Source: an uncultured bacterium (GTDB taxonomy: Bacteria > Cyanobacteriota > Vampirovibrionia > Gastranaerophilales > Gastranaerophilaceae). From it: DNA of 24,724 nucleotides. The DNA lies in the NCBI GenBank assembly GCA_949288685.1, contig CASELB010000099.1:1-24724 (forward strand), read 5' to 3'. The position numbers and the translations under genes were made by a program. Shown here piece after piece: positions 7,704 to 15,016 of this stretch. Position 1 is the stretch's first letter. Every line of letters starts with the position of its first letter. The notes under the pieces are model-generated. The model was not told where the DNA came from. It saw nothing but the letters and a program-made list of their open reading frames with translations, and ran no database searches.

Positions 7704-9368
7704 TCATCCTGCCTTTTGGACTTTTTCTTCTTTCAATTCTTTACTATAGTCTGCAAAATCTCTATAATCACCAAGTTCTTTTATCGCCTGCATATCCGCA
7801 ACACGCGATGCGCGTTTTTGTTTTTTGGTAATATACGCATTTATCGCTATTGACGGTAAGATACTCAATATCATAATAGAAAAATATTTTGACATGTTTT
7901 TAATATATTCAAACCCGTTCTTTCCACCTTTTAATAAATACGGAGTTCCCGCTGCCGCACCAATTATAGCTAATACGGTACTAATAGGATAAGCCACTGA
8001 TTGTCCGAGAGCTTCAACACTTTCGGAATATTTTTGGGAGTTATGGTCTACCTTGTTAAATGTCATAAATGTATTCTTTTGCAAACGTTTTGCATCTTTT
8101 TCCTGTTCAGGGGTTATTTCAATCTCTTCAAGCGCTTTATAAAAACGTTTTTCATCATTTGCTTCATTCTTTTTATATTGCTGATAACGTTTATTATCAC
8201 CCCATACATGCCGCATAAAATGGAAAAATCCCGGTTTGTGATATCCTTGGATTTCCACATCCGAAATCTCACCCGTCGCCTCATCCGAAACATAGACCAG
8301 TGACTCGGGATGTTTGGTAAGGTGTTCTTTTATTTTAAACCTACCGATTCTGGATGCTTCTTTTTGAATGGATGCAGATGCGATTGATGTTCCAAGTGTT
8401 GCGGCTATAGTAAATACTTTTAAAGCTGCAGATATTACAGAAGCCGATTTTACTTTCATAGCCGTCATCAATTTTGTTAACCCCATATCCATCAAAGATG
8501 AAAATGCGAACACGGATGTTACAAGTGCAGAAGTCCCCAATTCAGCATTTTCTGCATAATCCTGCGATGCAATATCAATTTTTTCAACAAGTTTTGTTAA
8601 AAGCTGCTGGTCTTTTTTCGCGTCTTCAATTTCTTCCTGCGTAAAATCTTTGTCAAAATATTCCTTCTGGGCACTAATCTTGTCTTCAAACTCTTTGCGC
8701 TGAGCCTTATACTCTTTGGATTCCCATATAGTACCTTTCATCAGCCGCAGCCCTTCCATGAAACCCTTTTTCTCTTTTTGTTTAATTTCTTCCTTTGAAA
8801 TTTCTTTAGCCTTATTTTGAACCTCTGACATTTGTTCATCAGTAAGAACCGCAAACGCTCTGGGGTCGCTTAATTCATTTTTCATTGCCTCAAATCTGCC
8901 CTTTTTAGATGCGGCAATTTCAGCCTTCGCAGCAAGTGCAAATACAGGGAATGCTGCAGCAGTAGCAAATACAACACCCGCTAAAGACGGTATCATTGAT
9001 GCAAAAATATTAGCAGTTTTAGGTTTCATTTTCTTTAAGATTGACATAAGAAACTTATTAACGCTTTTAATTTGTGATGTTGCAAACCCCGCCAAAGCAC
9101 CAAGCCCCATCGCAAAAGTAAGAGCCATACCTGCAACACTTTCTGTAGCGACTTCCATATTTTCGGCATTTCTCTGGGAATACTCATCCATTATATCAAT
9201 TGCCCTTAAAAGAGTCTTACCGCGTTTTATATCATCCGGATTAACGGCTTCCGGATTTTGTTTAAGATATTCTATCCGTTTTGCCTCGTTTACATCACGC
9301 TGTTTTTTCCACTCATCATAAACAGGTTCATATTTCTTATATGCACTATAATCACCAAACATTGACAT
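7704..9368 (-). CDS. Membrane protein made of three copies of one two-helix module, about 554 aa
   Basis: The family is not recognised. Three modules align by eye (numbering from the ATG at 9374). Each starts with an aromatic, charged helix (FGDYSAYKKY 6-15, WESKEYKAQR 217-226, WGDNKRYQQY 391-400). An 'I/V-D-x-x-S-Q-x-Y-A-E-N-x-E' motif follows near 59-72, 266-278 and 442-453. Then come two hydrophobic segments (about 80-100/125-150, 281-300/312-335, 460-480/497-515) and a basic exit helix (KKGRFEAMKNEL, RIGRFKIKEHL, RASRVADMQAI). Six membrane spans are therefore likely, with large charged cytoplasmic loops rich in Lys/Glu. There is no signal peptide. The SD-like GAAGG is only 2 nt from the first ATG (9374) but 8 nt from the third codon, so I place the start at 9368. 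It is convergent with the 164-aa gene and divergent from the GNAT-like gene. Confidence 0.85.
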   Translation of the reverse strand: MSMFGDYSAYKKYEPVYDEWKKQRDVNEAKRIEYLKQNPEAVNPDDIKRGKTLLRAIDIMDEYSQRNAENMEVATESVAGMALTFAMGLGALAGFATSQIKSVNKFLMSILKKMKPKTANIFASMIPSLAGVVFATAAAFPVFALAAKAEIAASKKGRFEAMKNELSDPRAFAVLTDEQMSEVQNKAKEISKEEIKQKEKKGFMEGLRLMKGTIWESKEYKAQRKEFEDKISAQKEYFDKDFTQEEIEDAKKDQQLLTKLVEKIDIASQDYAENAELGTSALVTSVFAFSSLMDMGLTKLMTAMKVKSASVISAALKVFTIAATLGTSIASASIQKEASRIGRFKIKEHLTKHPESLVYVSDEATGEISDVEIQGYHKPGFFHFMRHVWGDNKRYQQYKKNEANDEKRFYKALEEIEITPEQEKDAKRLQKNTFMTFNKVDHNSQKYSESVEALGQSVAYPISTVLAIIGAAAGTPYLLKGGKNGFEYIKNMSKYFSIMILSILPSIAINAYITKKQKRASRVADMQAIKELGDYRDFADYSKELKEEKVQKAG

Positions 9369-9410
9369 AAACACATTTCCTTCTATATTTTTCTATATAT
9401 TAAAAAAAAC

Positions 9411-9439
9411 TTGTAAAAAGCAAAATTTGCCATTATATT
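9411..9439 (+). promoter_or_regulatory. Promoter of the GNAT-like gene, with a -10 overlapped by a minus-strand TATAAT
   Basis: TTGTAA (9411-9416) and TATATT (9434-9439) are 17 nt apart on the plus strand, placing the start near 9446, about 13 nt before the ATG. The overlapping bases read TATAAT on the minus strand (9437-9432), facing the membrane-protein gene, so the box may serve both directions. The minus-strand -35 position (ATGTCA near 9460) is weaker. Confidence 0.5.
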
Positions 9440-9458
9440 AAGAATTCGTTACATTGAC

Positions 9459-10070
9459 ATGGCAAAAAAATTTCTTGAGGATTGTTACTACAATCAAATG
9501 GACAAAAATGTATATTTTGGCGCAAAATTTATTCAAACTATCCCTGTGAAACAATACTCATACCGGGCAAAAACCTATTCAAGTGTACCGGTAAGTTTTG
9601 TAGAGCTAAACCCTTTTGACAAACAAGACTTAAAAACACTGGAAAAAATAATATATGAGTTCGGGGATGATTCTTATGCAGGCAACATTTATTTTGATGC
9701 AAAACATTTTAATCAAGATATTCCGCGTTTATTAATGAGATTTTTTGCCATTACAAAGCAAAAAGACTCTTTTGAAAAATTAAAGCCGGAAGAAATACTC
9801 GGACTTGCTGATATTACAGAAAAGGGCGGTTTTAAAATTAACCTCAATTATCTTCAAACCCATCCGCAATATTTGAATTCATATCCGCGCCCCAAATTTT
9901 ACAAAGGTATAGGAACAGCAATCATTGATTGTCTAAAAAATATGGCTCAAAAAATAAATCTCCGTTCAACCCCTTCTTCAGCAACAATAAATTTTTATAA
10001 AAAAAACGGATTTTCATCTCTGCCGCACGATAAACGTTTAATGATATGGGAGAAAAAAGCTGTTAAATAA
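9459..10070 (+). CDS. GNAT-like N-acetyltransferase with N-terminal YFGAKF motif, 203 aa
   Basis: The C-terminal half shows the acetyl-CoA signature of the GNAT fold: Y-K-G-I-G-T-A at 148-154, then a strand (INLRS) and 'S-S-A-T-I-N-F-Y-K-K-N-G-F' at 173-185, the usual closing motif of the family. The substrate is unknown. The N-terminal half is unfamiliar, and it carries VYFGAKF at 18-24, the same F-x-A-K-F seen at the start of other small proteins here. No good Shine-Dalgarno precedes the ATG at 9459. An internal ATG at residue 14 (9498) would put the motif at residue 7 but lacks a well-spaced ribosome binding site too. It is divergent from the three-module membrane protein and convergent with tsaD, 12 bases away with no terminator between. 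Confidence 0.7.
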   Translation: MAKKFLEDCYYNQMDKNVYFGAKFIQTIPVKQYSYRAKTYSSVPVSFVELNPFDKQDLKTLEKIIYEFGDDSYAGNIYFDAKHFNQDIPRLLMRFFAITKQKDSFEKLKPEEILGLADITEKGGFKINLNYLQTHPQYLNSYPRPKFYKGIGTAIIDCLKNMAQKINLRSTPSSATINFYKKNGFSSLPHDKRLMIWEKKAVK

Positions 10071-10082
10071 GTATACAATTCA

Positions 10083-11111
10083 CTAAGCGCGTGAAAATAC
10101 TTCAACATTAATATCATCAAACGAATTTTTAAACAGGCACGCACAGCTTGCAACCATTGACGCATTATCAGTACAATATTTCATAGCAGGAGCATAGACG
10201 GCATATCCTTCGTTTTGAAGATTAAACATTTTTCTTCTTATCTCGCTATTTGCCGCAACACCGCCTGCAAGTACAACCGTTTTATACCCGCGGTCAATCA
10301 ATGCTTTTTTAACCTTCTTTAAAAGTGTTTCACTCACACACTCCTGAAATGAGGCGCAAATATCATTAACCGGAAGTTCTTTTCCGTCAAAACTCTTTAC
10401 AAGTCTAAATACTGCCGTTTTTAACCCGCTGAAACTGAAATCATATTCCCCAACCTTAGCCTGCGGCAGCGTAAAGGCTTTTGGATTTCCTGTTTGCGCC
10501 ATTTTATCAAGTTTTGGTCCTCCCGGGTACGGGAGCCCGATTAAGCGCGCAACTTTGTCATAGGCTTCACCGACTGCATCATCTATAGTTTCGCCAATTA
10601 TATTCATCTCTGAATAAGACTTGACCTCAATAATCTGCGTATGCCCGCCGGATACAAGGAGTGCAATAAACGGCGGCTCTAAATCAGTATCAATAAAATT
10701 TGCACTTATATGCGCATTTAAGTGGTTAATTCCTATAAACGGTTTATCATGAACAAGGGCAAGTGTTTTAACAGCATTAAGCCCGACAAGCAAACAACCG
10801 ACAAGCCCCGGTCCTACAGTTCCGGCAAACGCTGTAACATCATCCGGTTTAATCCCTGCCTGTTTAAAAGTTTCATCAATTACAGAATTAACCGCTTCTA
10901 AATGTTCCCGCGCCGCAATCTCAGGTATCACTCCGCCGTAAATTTCATGCGTTTTAATCTGAGAGGCAACAACATTGGCAAGAACTTCACGCCCGCCTTT
11001 TACAATTGCGCCCGCCGTTTCATCACAGCTTGATTCAATTGCCATTATTATTGAATTTTCATCAATTGTAACAGGTTTATTAGAAAATAATGTATTTTTT
11101 ACTGTGTTCAT
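10083..11111 (-). CDS. tsaD: TsaD, tRNA N6-threonylcarbamoyladenosine transferase subunit
   Basis: TsaD (Gcp/Kae1) transfers the threonylcarbamoyl group from threonylcarbamoyl-AMP to A37 of ANN-decoding tRNAs, working with TsaB and TsaE in the cytoplasm. Seen here: IESSCDETA, GGVIPEIAAREH, VGPGLVGCL, the metal-binding H-L-N-A-H (His 130 and 134 in the 342-aa form), LVSGGHTQI, DDAVGEAYDKVARLIGLPYP and VLAGGVAAN. The open frame begins with a TTG at 11129, but I start at ATG 11111 (342 aa), because a -10 box lies just upstream and there is no ribosome binding site. That leaves about 18 extra residues before the core beta strand, more than usual. It diverges from obgE. Confidence 0.95.
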   Translation of the reverse strand: MNTVKNTLFSNKPVTIDENSIIMAIESSCDETAGAIVKGGREVLANVVASQIKTHEIYGGVIPEIAAREHLEAVNSVIDETFKQAGIKPDDVTAFAGTVGPGLVGCLLVGLNAVKTLALVHDKPFIGINHLNAHISANFIDTDLEPPFIALLVSGGHTQIIEVKSYSEMNIIGETIDDAVGEAYDKVARLIGLPYPGGPKLDKMAQTGNPKAFTLPQAKVGEYDFSFSGLKTAVFRLVKSFDGKELPVNDICASFQECVSETLLKKVKKALIDRGYKTVVLAGGVAANSEIRRKMFNLQNEGYAVYAPAMKYCTDNASMVASCACLFKNSFDDINVEVFSRA

Positions 11112-11117
11112 AGTAGC

Positions 11118-11125
11118 ATTATAAT
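11118..11125. promoter_or_regulatory. Palindromic -10 box shared by divergent tsaD and obgE
   Basis: ATTATAAT at 11118-11125 is its own reverse complement and contains TATAAT on both strands (minus 11123-11118, plus 11120-11125). The minus box lies six bases before the tsaD ATG (11111), predicting a leaderless tsaD mRNA. The plus box predicts a leader of about 13 nt for obgE (ATG 11145). Neither side has a clear -35. Divergent transcription from overlapping -10 elements is a known class in E. coli. Confidence 0.55.
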
Positions 11126-11144
11126 ACAAAAGCGGATTAAAAAA

Positions 11145-12437
11145 ATGAAATTTCTTGATAAAGCAAAAATCAGAATAGTATCAGGCAAAGGCGGAAACGG
11201 TATGGTTGCGTGGCGCCGTGAAAAATACGTTGATAAAGGCGGACCGGCGGGCGGCGACGGAGGTCGCGGCGGAGACATTTATCTTATTGCCGACGAACAT
11301 ATTTCAACCTTAATGGACTTTAAACATAAATCCGTGTATAAAGCAAACAGCGGCGAAAATGGCGGAATTAAAGGTATGCATGGCGCAGGCGCCGACGATT
11401 TATATATAAAAGTTCCGTTAGGAACCGTGGTTCGCGATACAAAGACAGGTAACATAATCGGAGATTTAACAGAAGACGGACAAACCCTTCTGGTTGCTAA
11501 AGGCGGACGCGGCGGACGCGGAAATGCAAGATTTGCAACCGCAAACAGAAAAGCGCCGCAATTTTGCGAACCGGGAGAACCCGGAATAGAAAGGATTTTA
11601 GAATTAGAACTTAAACTTATTGCAGATGTAGGACTACTCGGAATGCCAAATGCCGGTAAATCAACCTTTATAAGCGCCGTAAGTTCTGCAAAACCTAAAA
11701 TTGCCGATTATCCTTTTACCACTCTTGTTCCTAATTTAGGAGTAGTCAAAAAATCTGACGGTAACGCTTACGTTATTGCAGACATTCCCGGATTAATTGA
11801 AGGTGCCAGCGAAGGTGTCGGTTTGGGTCACGAGTTTTTACGCCATGTTGAACGCTGCAGGTTTTTACTGCATATTATAGACATGACGGCTGAAAATCCG
11901 CTCGAAAATTACAAAATCATTAATAACGAACTTGCAAAACACTCTGAAAGACTTAGAAACCTATATCAAATAACCGTACTTAACAAGGCTGATACCGTAG
12001 ACAAAACAGTATGTGAAGAATTAAAAGACAAGTTTAAAAAAATATCTGATGATGTCTTTGTAATATCTGCCGTTACAAGAGAAAATATACAAGAATTACT
12101 TTATTTTATTGATAAGAAAATTGATGAAATACCAAAACCGGAATTTGAAATTGATGTCCAAGAAGATACCGGCGCATACGATAATGATGACAGTAATTTT
12201 GAAGTAACAAAATTTGCAAAAGACGGATTTATTGTAACAGGCGGAAAAATAAACAGACTCGCCGGAGTCACCGATGCAAGAAACACTGAACAGGTTGTAC
12301 GGCTCCAAAACATATTAACATCAATGGGCGTATTTGAAGAGCTTAAGAAAAAAGGAATTAAAAACGGTGACACAATTATCATAGGGCATCTTGAGCTTGT
12401 CCATTATGACGATGAATTGTGGGATTCAAGTCAATAA
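11145..12437 (+). CDS. obgE: Obg/CgtA GTPase
   Basis: This 430-aa protein is a complete Obg GTPase, which binds the 50S subunit and takes part in ribosome assembly and (p)ppGpp-linked growth control. Residues 1-160 form the Gly-rich Obg fold (GGNGMVAWRREKYV, GGPAGGDGGRGGD, GGRGGRGNARF). The G domain follows, with G1 GMPNAGKST at 167-174, switch I F-T-T-L, G3 DIPG at 213-216, G4 NKAD at 280-283 and G5 SA at 308-309. An acidic linker (about 333-350) leads to a C-terminal OCT domain at about 352-420, including F-I-V-T-G-G-K-I-N-R-L. The OCT domain is present in Firmicutes and Cyanobacteria-type Obg and absent from E. coli ObgE. The start has only a weak GCGGA ribosome binding site. Confidence 0.97.
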   Translation: MKFLDKAKIRIVSGKGGNGMVAWRREKYVDKGGPAGGDGGRGGDIYLIADEHISTLMDFKHKSVYKANSGENGGIKGMHGAGADDLYIKVPLGTVVRDTKTGNIIGDLTEDGQTLLVAKGGRGGRGNARFATANRKAPQFCEPGEPGIERILELELKLIADVGLLGMPNAGKSTFISAVSSAKPKIADYPFTTLVPNLGVVKKSDGNAYVIADIPGLIEGASEGVGLGHEFLRHVERCRFLLHIIDMTAENPLENYKIINNELAKHSERLRNLYQITVLNKADTVDKTVCEELKDKFKKISDDVFVISAVTRENIQELLYFIDKKIDEIPKPEFEIDVQEDTGAYDNDDSNFEVTKFAKDGFIVTGGKINRLAGVTDARNTEQVVRLQNILTSMGVFEELKKKGIKNGDTIIIGHLELVHYDDELWDSSQ

Positions 12438-12604
12438 GGGCGGCTATTGCAACCCCAATTGAAATCAGGGGACTAAAAGCCTTCACGCCTGACGCTGATA
12501 CGATTAAAAGCGGCGACATCAACGAACGGTTAAATATTTTAAGAAAAGAATTCTATGATTTTTGTTTAATAATGCCAAATCCCGTATATTATACAGCCTA
12601 TTAA
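12419..12604 (+). CDS. Possible small protein overlapping the end of obgE, 61 aa
   Basis: A GTG-initiated frame begins 19 bases inside the end of obgE and ends in a TAA that overlaps the TAA of the opposite-strand kinase gene within one TTAA (12601-12604). The product (IRAAIATPIEIRGLKAF, then DINERLNILRKEFYDF) has a credible amphipathic helix and varied composition, but no family is recognised. No ribosome binding site precedes the GTG, so it would rely on coupling to obgE. It could equally be an untranslated obgE 3' region. Confidence 0.3.
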   Translation: MGFKSIRAAIATPIEIRGLKAFTPDADTIKSGDINERLNILRKEFYDFCLIMPNPVYYTAY

Positions 12605-13131
12605 AAAACATTATTACCGGATTTTAGGTCGTCAATAATATCCATAAGTTGTTTTGTAAAAGTTTCAAAACCGTCATTATTATCCACCAGATAATCCCAA
12701 TCAAGAACATCATCAAGTCCTGTTTCTGTTATATCGTCCTCGCCCACAAGCGTTCCCCGTGCAGCTCTCACTTCTCTTGATGCCTCTATTCTTATAGTAA
12801 TTGCCCCCGCATTTTTAAAAACTTCGTACTCATGCGGAACCCGAACATCCGTTACAATAATTTTTCCGTCCTGCTCTATAATCTTATTAAGCCAGTAATC
12901 AGGCGATTGTGCTCTGCCGCTGTTACCTAAATCAATCAATCCCTGTCTGTATTTTGCTTTATTATTTTCTATTTCTTCAACACTTATCCCGTAACGTTTA
13001 CTGTATTCTTTTTTTATTATATCCCCCATGGCACAACGTTTGTAACCGTCAAGATTTTCAAGAAATACTTTACCTGCCGTATCTTTACCTGAATACTGTT
13101 TGCCCGAAAAAATAATTATACTCTCTGCCAT
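12601..13131 (-). CDS. P-loop kinase, deoxynucleotide monophosphate / phosphomevalonate kinase-like
   Basis: The 176-aa protein starts with a Walker A loop GKQYSGKDT (residues 10-18), where Asp replaces the usual Ser/Thr directly after the Lys and Thr follows. This G-K-D-T form is typical of dNMP kinases and of the animal-type phosphomevalonate kinase family. A strand I-I-V-T-D-V-R at about 91-97, an 'ARGTLVGEDDITETGLDD' region and DYLVDNNDGF near the C-terminus match the 'E-S-E-x-G-L-D' and 'V-x-N-x-G' pattern of those families. The substrate cannot be decided; a deoxynucleotide or another small phosphorylated metabolite is likely. It is a lone leftward gene convergent with the obgE unit. 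Its promoter must lie in 13132-13230, where TTGTAA/TATAAA-like boxes are present but not clear-cut. Confidence 0.7.
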   Translation of the reverse strand: MAESIIIFSGKQYSGKDTAGKVFLENLDGYKRCAMGDIIKKEYSKRYGISVEEIENNKAKYRQGLIDLGNSGRAQSPDYWLNKIIEQDGKIIVTDVRVPHEYEVFKNAGAITIRIEASREVRAARGTLVGEDDITETGLDDVLDWDYLVDNNDGFETFTKQLMDIIDDLKSGNNVF

Positions 13132-13207
13132 TTACTAACCCCGTTTTACTAATCACTATTTTTATTATTTTATAATTCTAGCACAATTTACAATTTTAAC
13201 CTATAAT

Positions 13208-13220
13208 TTACAATTTGTAA
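13208..13220. repeat. Palindrome TTACAA-T-TTGTAA
   Basis: A 13-bp perfect inverted repeat lies upstream of the kinase gene, beside a second copy of TTTACAATTT at about 13187. The same half-site TTACAA/TTGTAA builds the 23-bp palindrome at 21375-21397. In AT-rich DNA this may be coincidence, or reuse of -35-like hexamers. Confidence 0.35.
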
Positions 13221-13234
13221 CCAATACAGAAAAA

Positions 13235-13254
13235 GGCGGAACGTATGTTCCGCC
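13235..13254 (-). terminator. Intrinsic terminator after fabF
   Basis: GGCGGAAC (13235-13242) and GTTCCGCC (13247-13254) flank GTAT. On the minus strand the stem is followed by five T, 32 bases beyond the fabF stop codon, ending the fatty acid operon. Confidence 0.9.
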
Positions 13255-13285
13255 TGATATTAATATGATATGAACATCTAAAAAC

Positions 13286-14533
13286 TTAGACTTCTTTAAA
13301 TAACAATGTTGCATTGTGACCGCCAAACCCGAAAGAATTTGACAGAGCGGCATGCACCTCTTTCTTAAGCGCTTTATTTGCTACATAATTAAGATTTGCC
13401 ACATTTTCATCAATATTATCAAGATTTATAGTCGGAGGAATAATATTATCCGTAATTGTTTTTACACAGACAATACTTTCAACAGCACCTGTTGCTCCGA
13501 GCATGTGCCCGTGCATACTTTTGGTTGAAGAAATGTACAAAGATTTGTTGTGTTCTTTGTCTCCAAAAACCCTTTCAACCGCCTTAGATTCCGCAATATC
13601 ACCAAGCCCGGTAGAAGTTCCGTGAGTATTAATATATTGAACTTCCTCCGGCTTCATGCCAGCATCAGCGAGTGCAAATTCCATAGATTTTGTAGCACCT
13701 TTACCCTCCGGACACGGTGCAACCATGTCATAAGCATCTGCAGATTGACCGTAACCCACGATTTCCGCATATATATGAGCGCCGCGCTTTTTAGCCGATT
13801 CATATTCTTCCAGAACTAAAACGCCCGCCCCCTCAGACATTACAAAACCGTCTCTGTCTTTATCATAAGGTCTGCTTGCCTTCTTTGGCTCGTCATTACG
13901 TTTTGATAAAGTTCTTGCTGCAGTAAACGCGCCTATACCGACATCACATATTGTAGCTTCACAGCCGCCCGCAATCATGCAATCAGCATCGCCGTACTGT
14001 ATTGTTCTAAAAGCGTCACCTACAGAGTGTGAGCCTGTAGCACAAGCTGAAACAACAGCTTTATTAACACCCTTATAACCGTATTTCATAGAGATTCTGC
14101 CTGACGGCATATCAACTATCAGCATAGGGATTGTAAAGGGTGAACACTTAGTAGGACCTTTTTCTATAATATCTTTGTGACTTTTTTCAAAAGTCTTAAA
14201 ACCGCCTGCTGCGGCACTAACAATTACTCCGACTCTATACGGATCATAATCGCCGTCTTTTAAACCTGCATCACGGATAGCCTCATCAGCCGCAACCATA
14301 GCAAACTGCGTAAACCTATCCATTCTTTTAGCCTCTTTTACATCCAAATATTTTTCCGGCTCAAAATTCTTAATTTCACCTGAAATCTTAACTGTGTGAC
14401 GTTCGGTATCCATTGCCTCAGTAAGGCTTATACCTGAAACTCCGTCCAACATATTCTTCCAGAAATTATCTACACCAATACCACAAGGAGTAACGGCTCC
14501 CATTCCGGTAATTACAACTCTGCGTTTTGTCAT
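13286..14533 (-). CDS. fabF: FabF, beta-ketoacyl-ACP synthase II
   Basis: FabF performs the condensing step of chain elongation, joining acyl groups on its active-site Cys with malonyl-ACP. At 415 aa it has the usual length. The catalytic triad is visible: Cys164 in VVSACATGSHS, His304 in INTHGTSTGLGD and His343 in K-S-M-H-G-H-M-L-G-A-T-G, with Lys338 next to it. The C-terminal SNSFGFGGHNATL loop is present. The start has AAAGAGGAC directly before the ATG. It is the last gene of the operon, 86 bases after acpP, with a strong hairpin in that gap. Confidence 0.97.
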   Translation of the reverse strand: MTKRRVVITGMGAVTPCGIGVDNFWKNMLDGVSGISLTEAMDTERHTVKISGEIKNFEPEKYLDVKEAKRMDRFTQFAMVAADEAIRDAGLKDGDYDPYRVGVIVSAAAGGFKTFEKSHKDIIEKGPTKCSPFTIPMLIVDMPSGRISMKYGYKGVNKAVVSACATGSHSVGDAFRTIQYGDADCMIAGGCEATICDVGIGAFTAARTLSKRNDEPKKASRPYDKDRDGFVMSEGAGVLVLEEYESAKKRGAHIYAEIVGYGQSADAYDMVAPCPEGKGATKSMEFALADAGMKPEEVQYINTHGTSTGLGDIAESKAVERVFGDKEHNKSLYISSTKSMHGHMLGATGAVESIVCVKTITDNIIPPTINLDNIDENVANLNYVANKALKKEVHAALSNSFGFGGHNATLLFKEV

Positions 14534-14555
14534 GTCCTCTTTCCCTTAATAAATA

Positions 14556-14592
14556 GAGGGCAAAAAATTAAATTATTTAATTTTTCACCCTC
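14556..14592 (-). promoter_or_regulatory. Intercistronic hairpin between acpP and fabF
   Basis: GAGGG (14556-14560) pairs with CCCTC (14588-14592). After a 2x2 internal loop, an 11-bp stem AAAAATTAAAT (14563-14573) / ATTTAATTTTT (14575-14585) continues. In the leftward mRNA it lies just after acpP, followed by only a broken T-run (CTATTTATT). It would suit partial termination or 3'-end protection of acpP mRNA, giving more carrier protein than FabF. Confidence 0.65.
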
Positions 14593-14619
14593 ACAAACTC
14601 GGTTTGTCTTATTTAAAGA

Positions 14620-14850
14620 CTATGAGTGTGCATCAATATAGTTAACTGCGTCTTGAACTGTTTGGATTTTTTCTGCTTCTTCATCAGGAATTTCGCATCC
14701 GAATTCAGCTTCAAAAGCCATAACTAATTCAACTGTATCGAGAGAATCTGCACCTAAATCTGCTGTAAAGCTAGCTTCAGGAGTTACTAAGCTCTCATCA
14801 ACGCTTAATTGATCTACTACTACTTTTTTAACTTTTTCTAATGTACTCAT
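14620..14850 (-). CDS. acpP: Acyl carrier protein
   Basis: This 76-aa acidic protein has the standard ACP four-helix pattern, with Ser36 in G-A-D-S-L-D-T-V-E-L as the site for the 4'-phosphopantetheine arm. The arm carries the growing acyl chain between the Fab enzymes and to PlsX. GAGG lies upstream of the ATG. The gene has its own strong promoter at 14893-14920, behind a hairpin closing the fabG transcript, and a hairpin after its stop. This fits the high ACP level most bacteria need. Confidence 0.98.
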   Translation of the reverse strand: MSTLEKVKKVVVDQLSVDESLVTPEASFTADLGADSLDTVELVMAFEAEFGCEIPDEEAEKIQTVQDAVNYIDAHS

Positions 14851-14892
14851 CTTTATTTTCCTCTTATTAATGTGTAATACACTGTCATTTAA

Positions 14893-14920
14893 ATTATACT
14901 ATTTAAAGATATTTTTGCAA
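14893..14920 (-). promoter_or_regulatory. acpP promoter
   Basis: On the minus strand TTGCAA (14920-14915), a 16-nt spacer and a perfect TATAAT (14898-14893) lie about 36 nt upstream of the predicted leader and ribosome binding site of acpP. The start would be near 14886. Confidence 0.7.
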
Positions 14921-14971
14921 TATAGTATAGAAATTGTTACAGTTTGCAGGAGAAATGTTACAATTATAATC

Positions 14972-15006
14972 TTAAAAGAGGTATGTAATACACATACCTC
15001 TTTTAA
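14972..15006 (-). terminator. Hairpin after fabG, probable terminator or attenuator
   Basis: TTAAAAGAGGTATGT (14972-14986) and ACATACCTCTTTTAA (14992-15006) form a perfect 15-bp stem around five bases, 11 bases after the fabG stop. The T-rich end (CTCTTTTAA) lies inside the stem on the leftward strand, so termination may be partial, leaving some read-through into acpP. Confidence 0.75.
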
Positions 15007-15016
15007 TAACTTAAAA

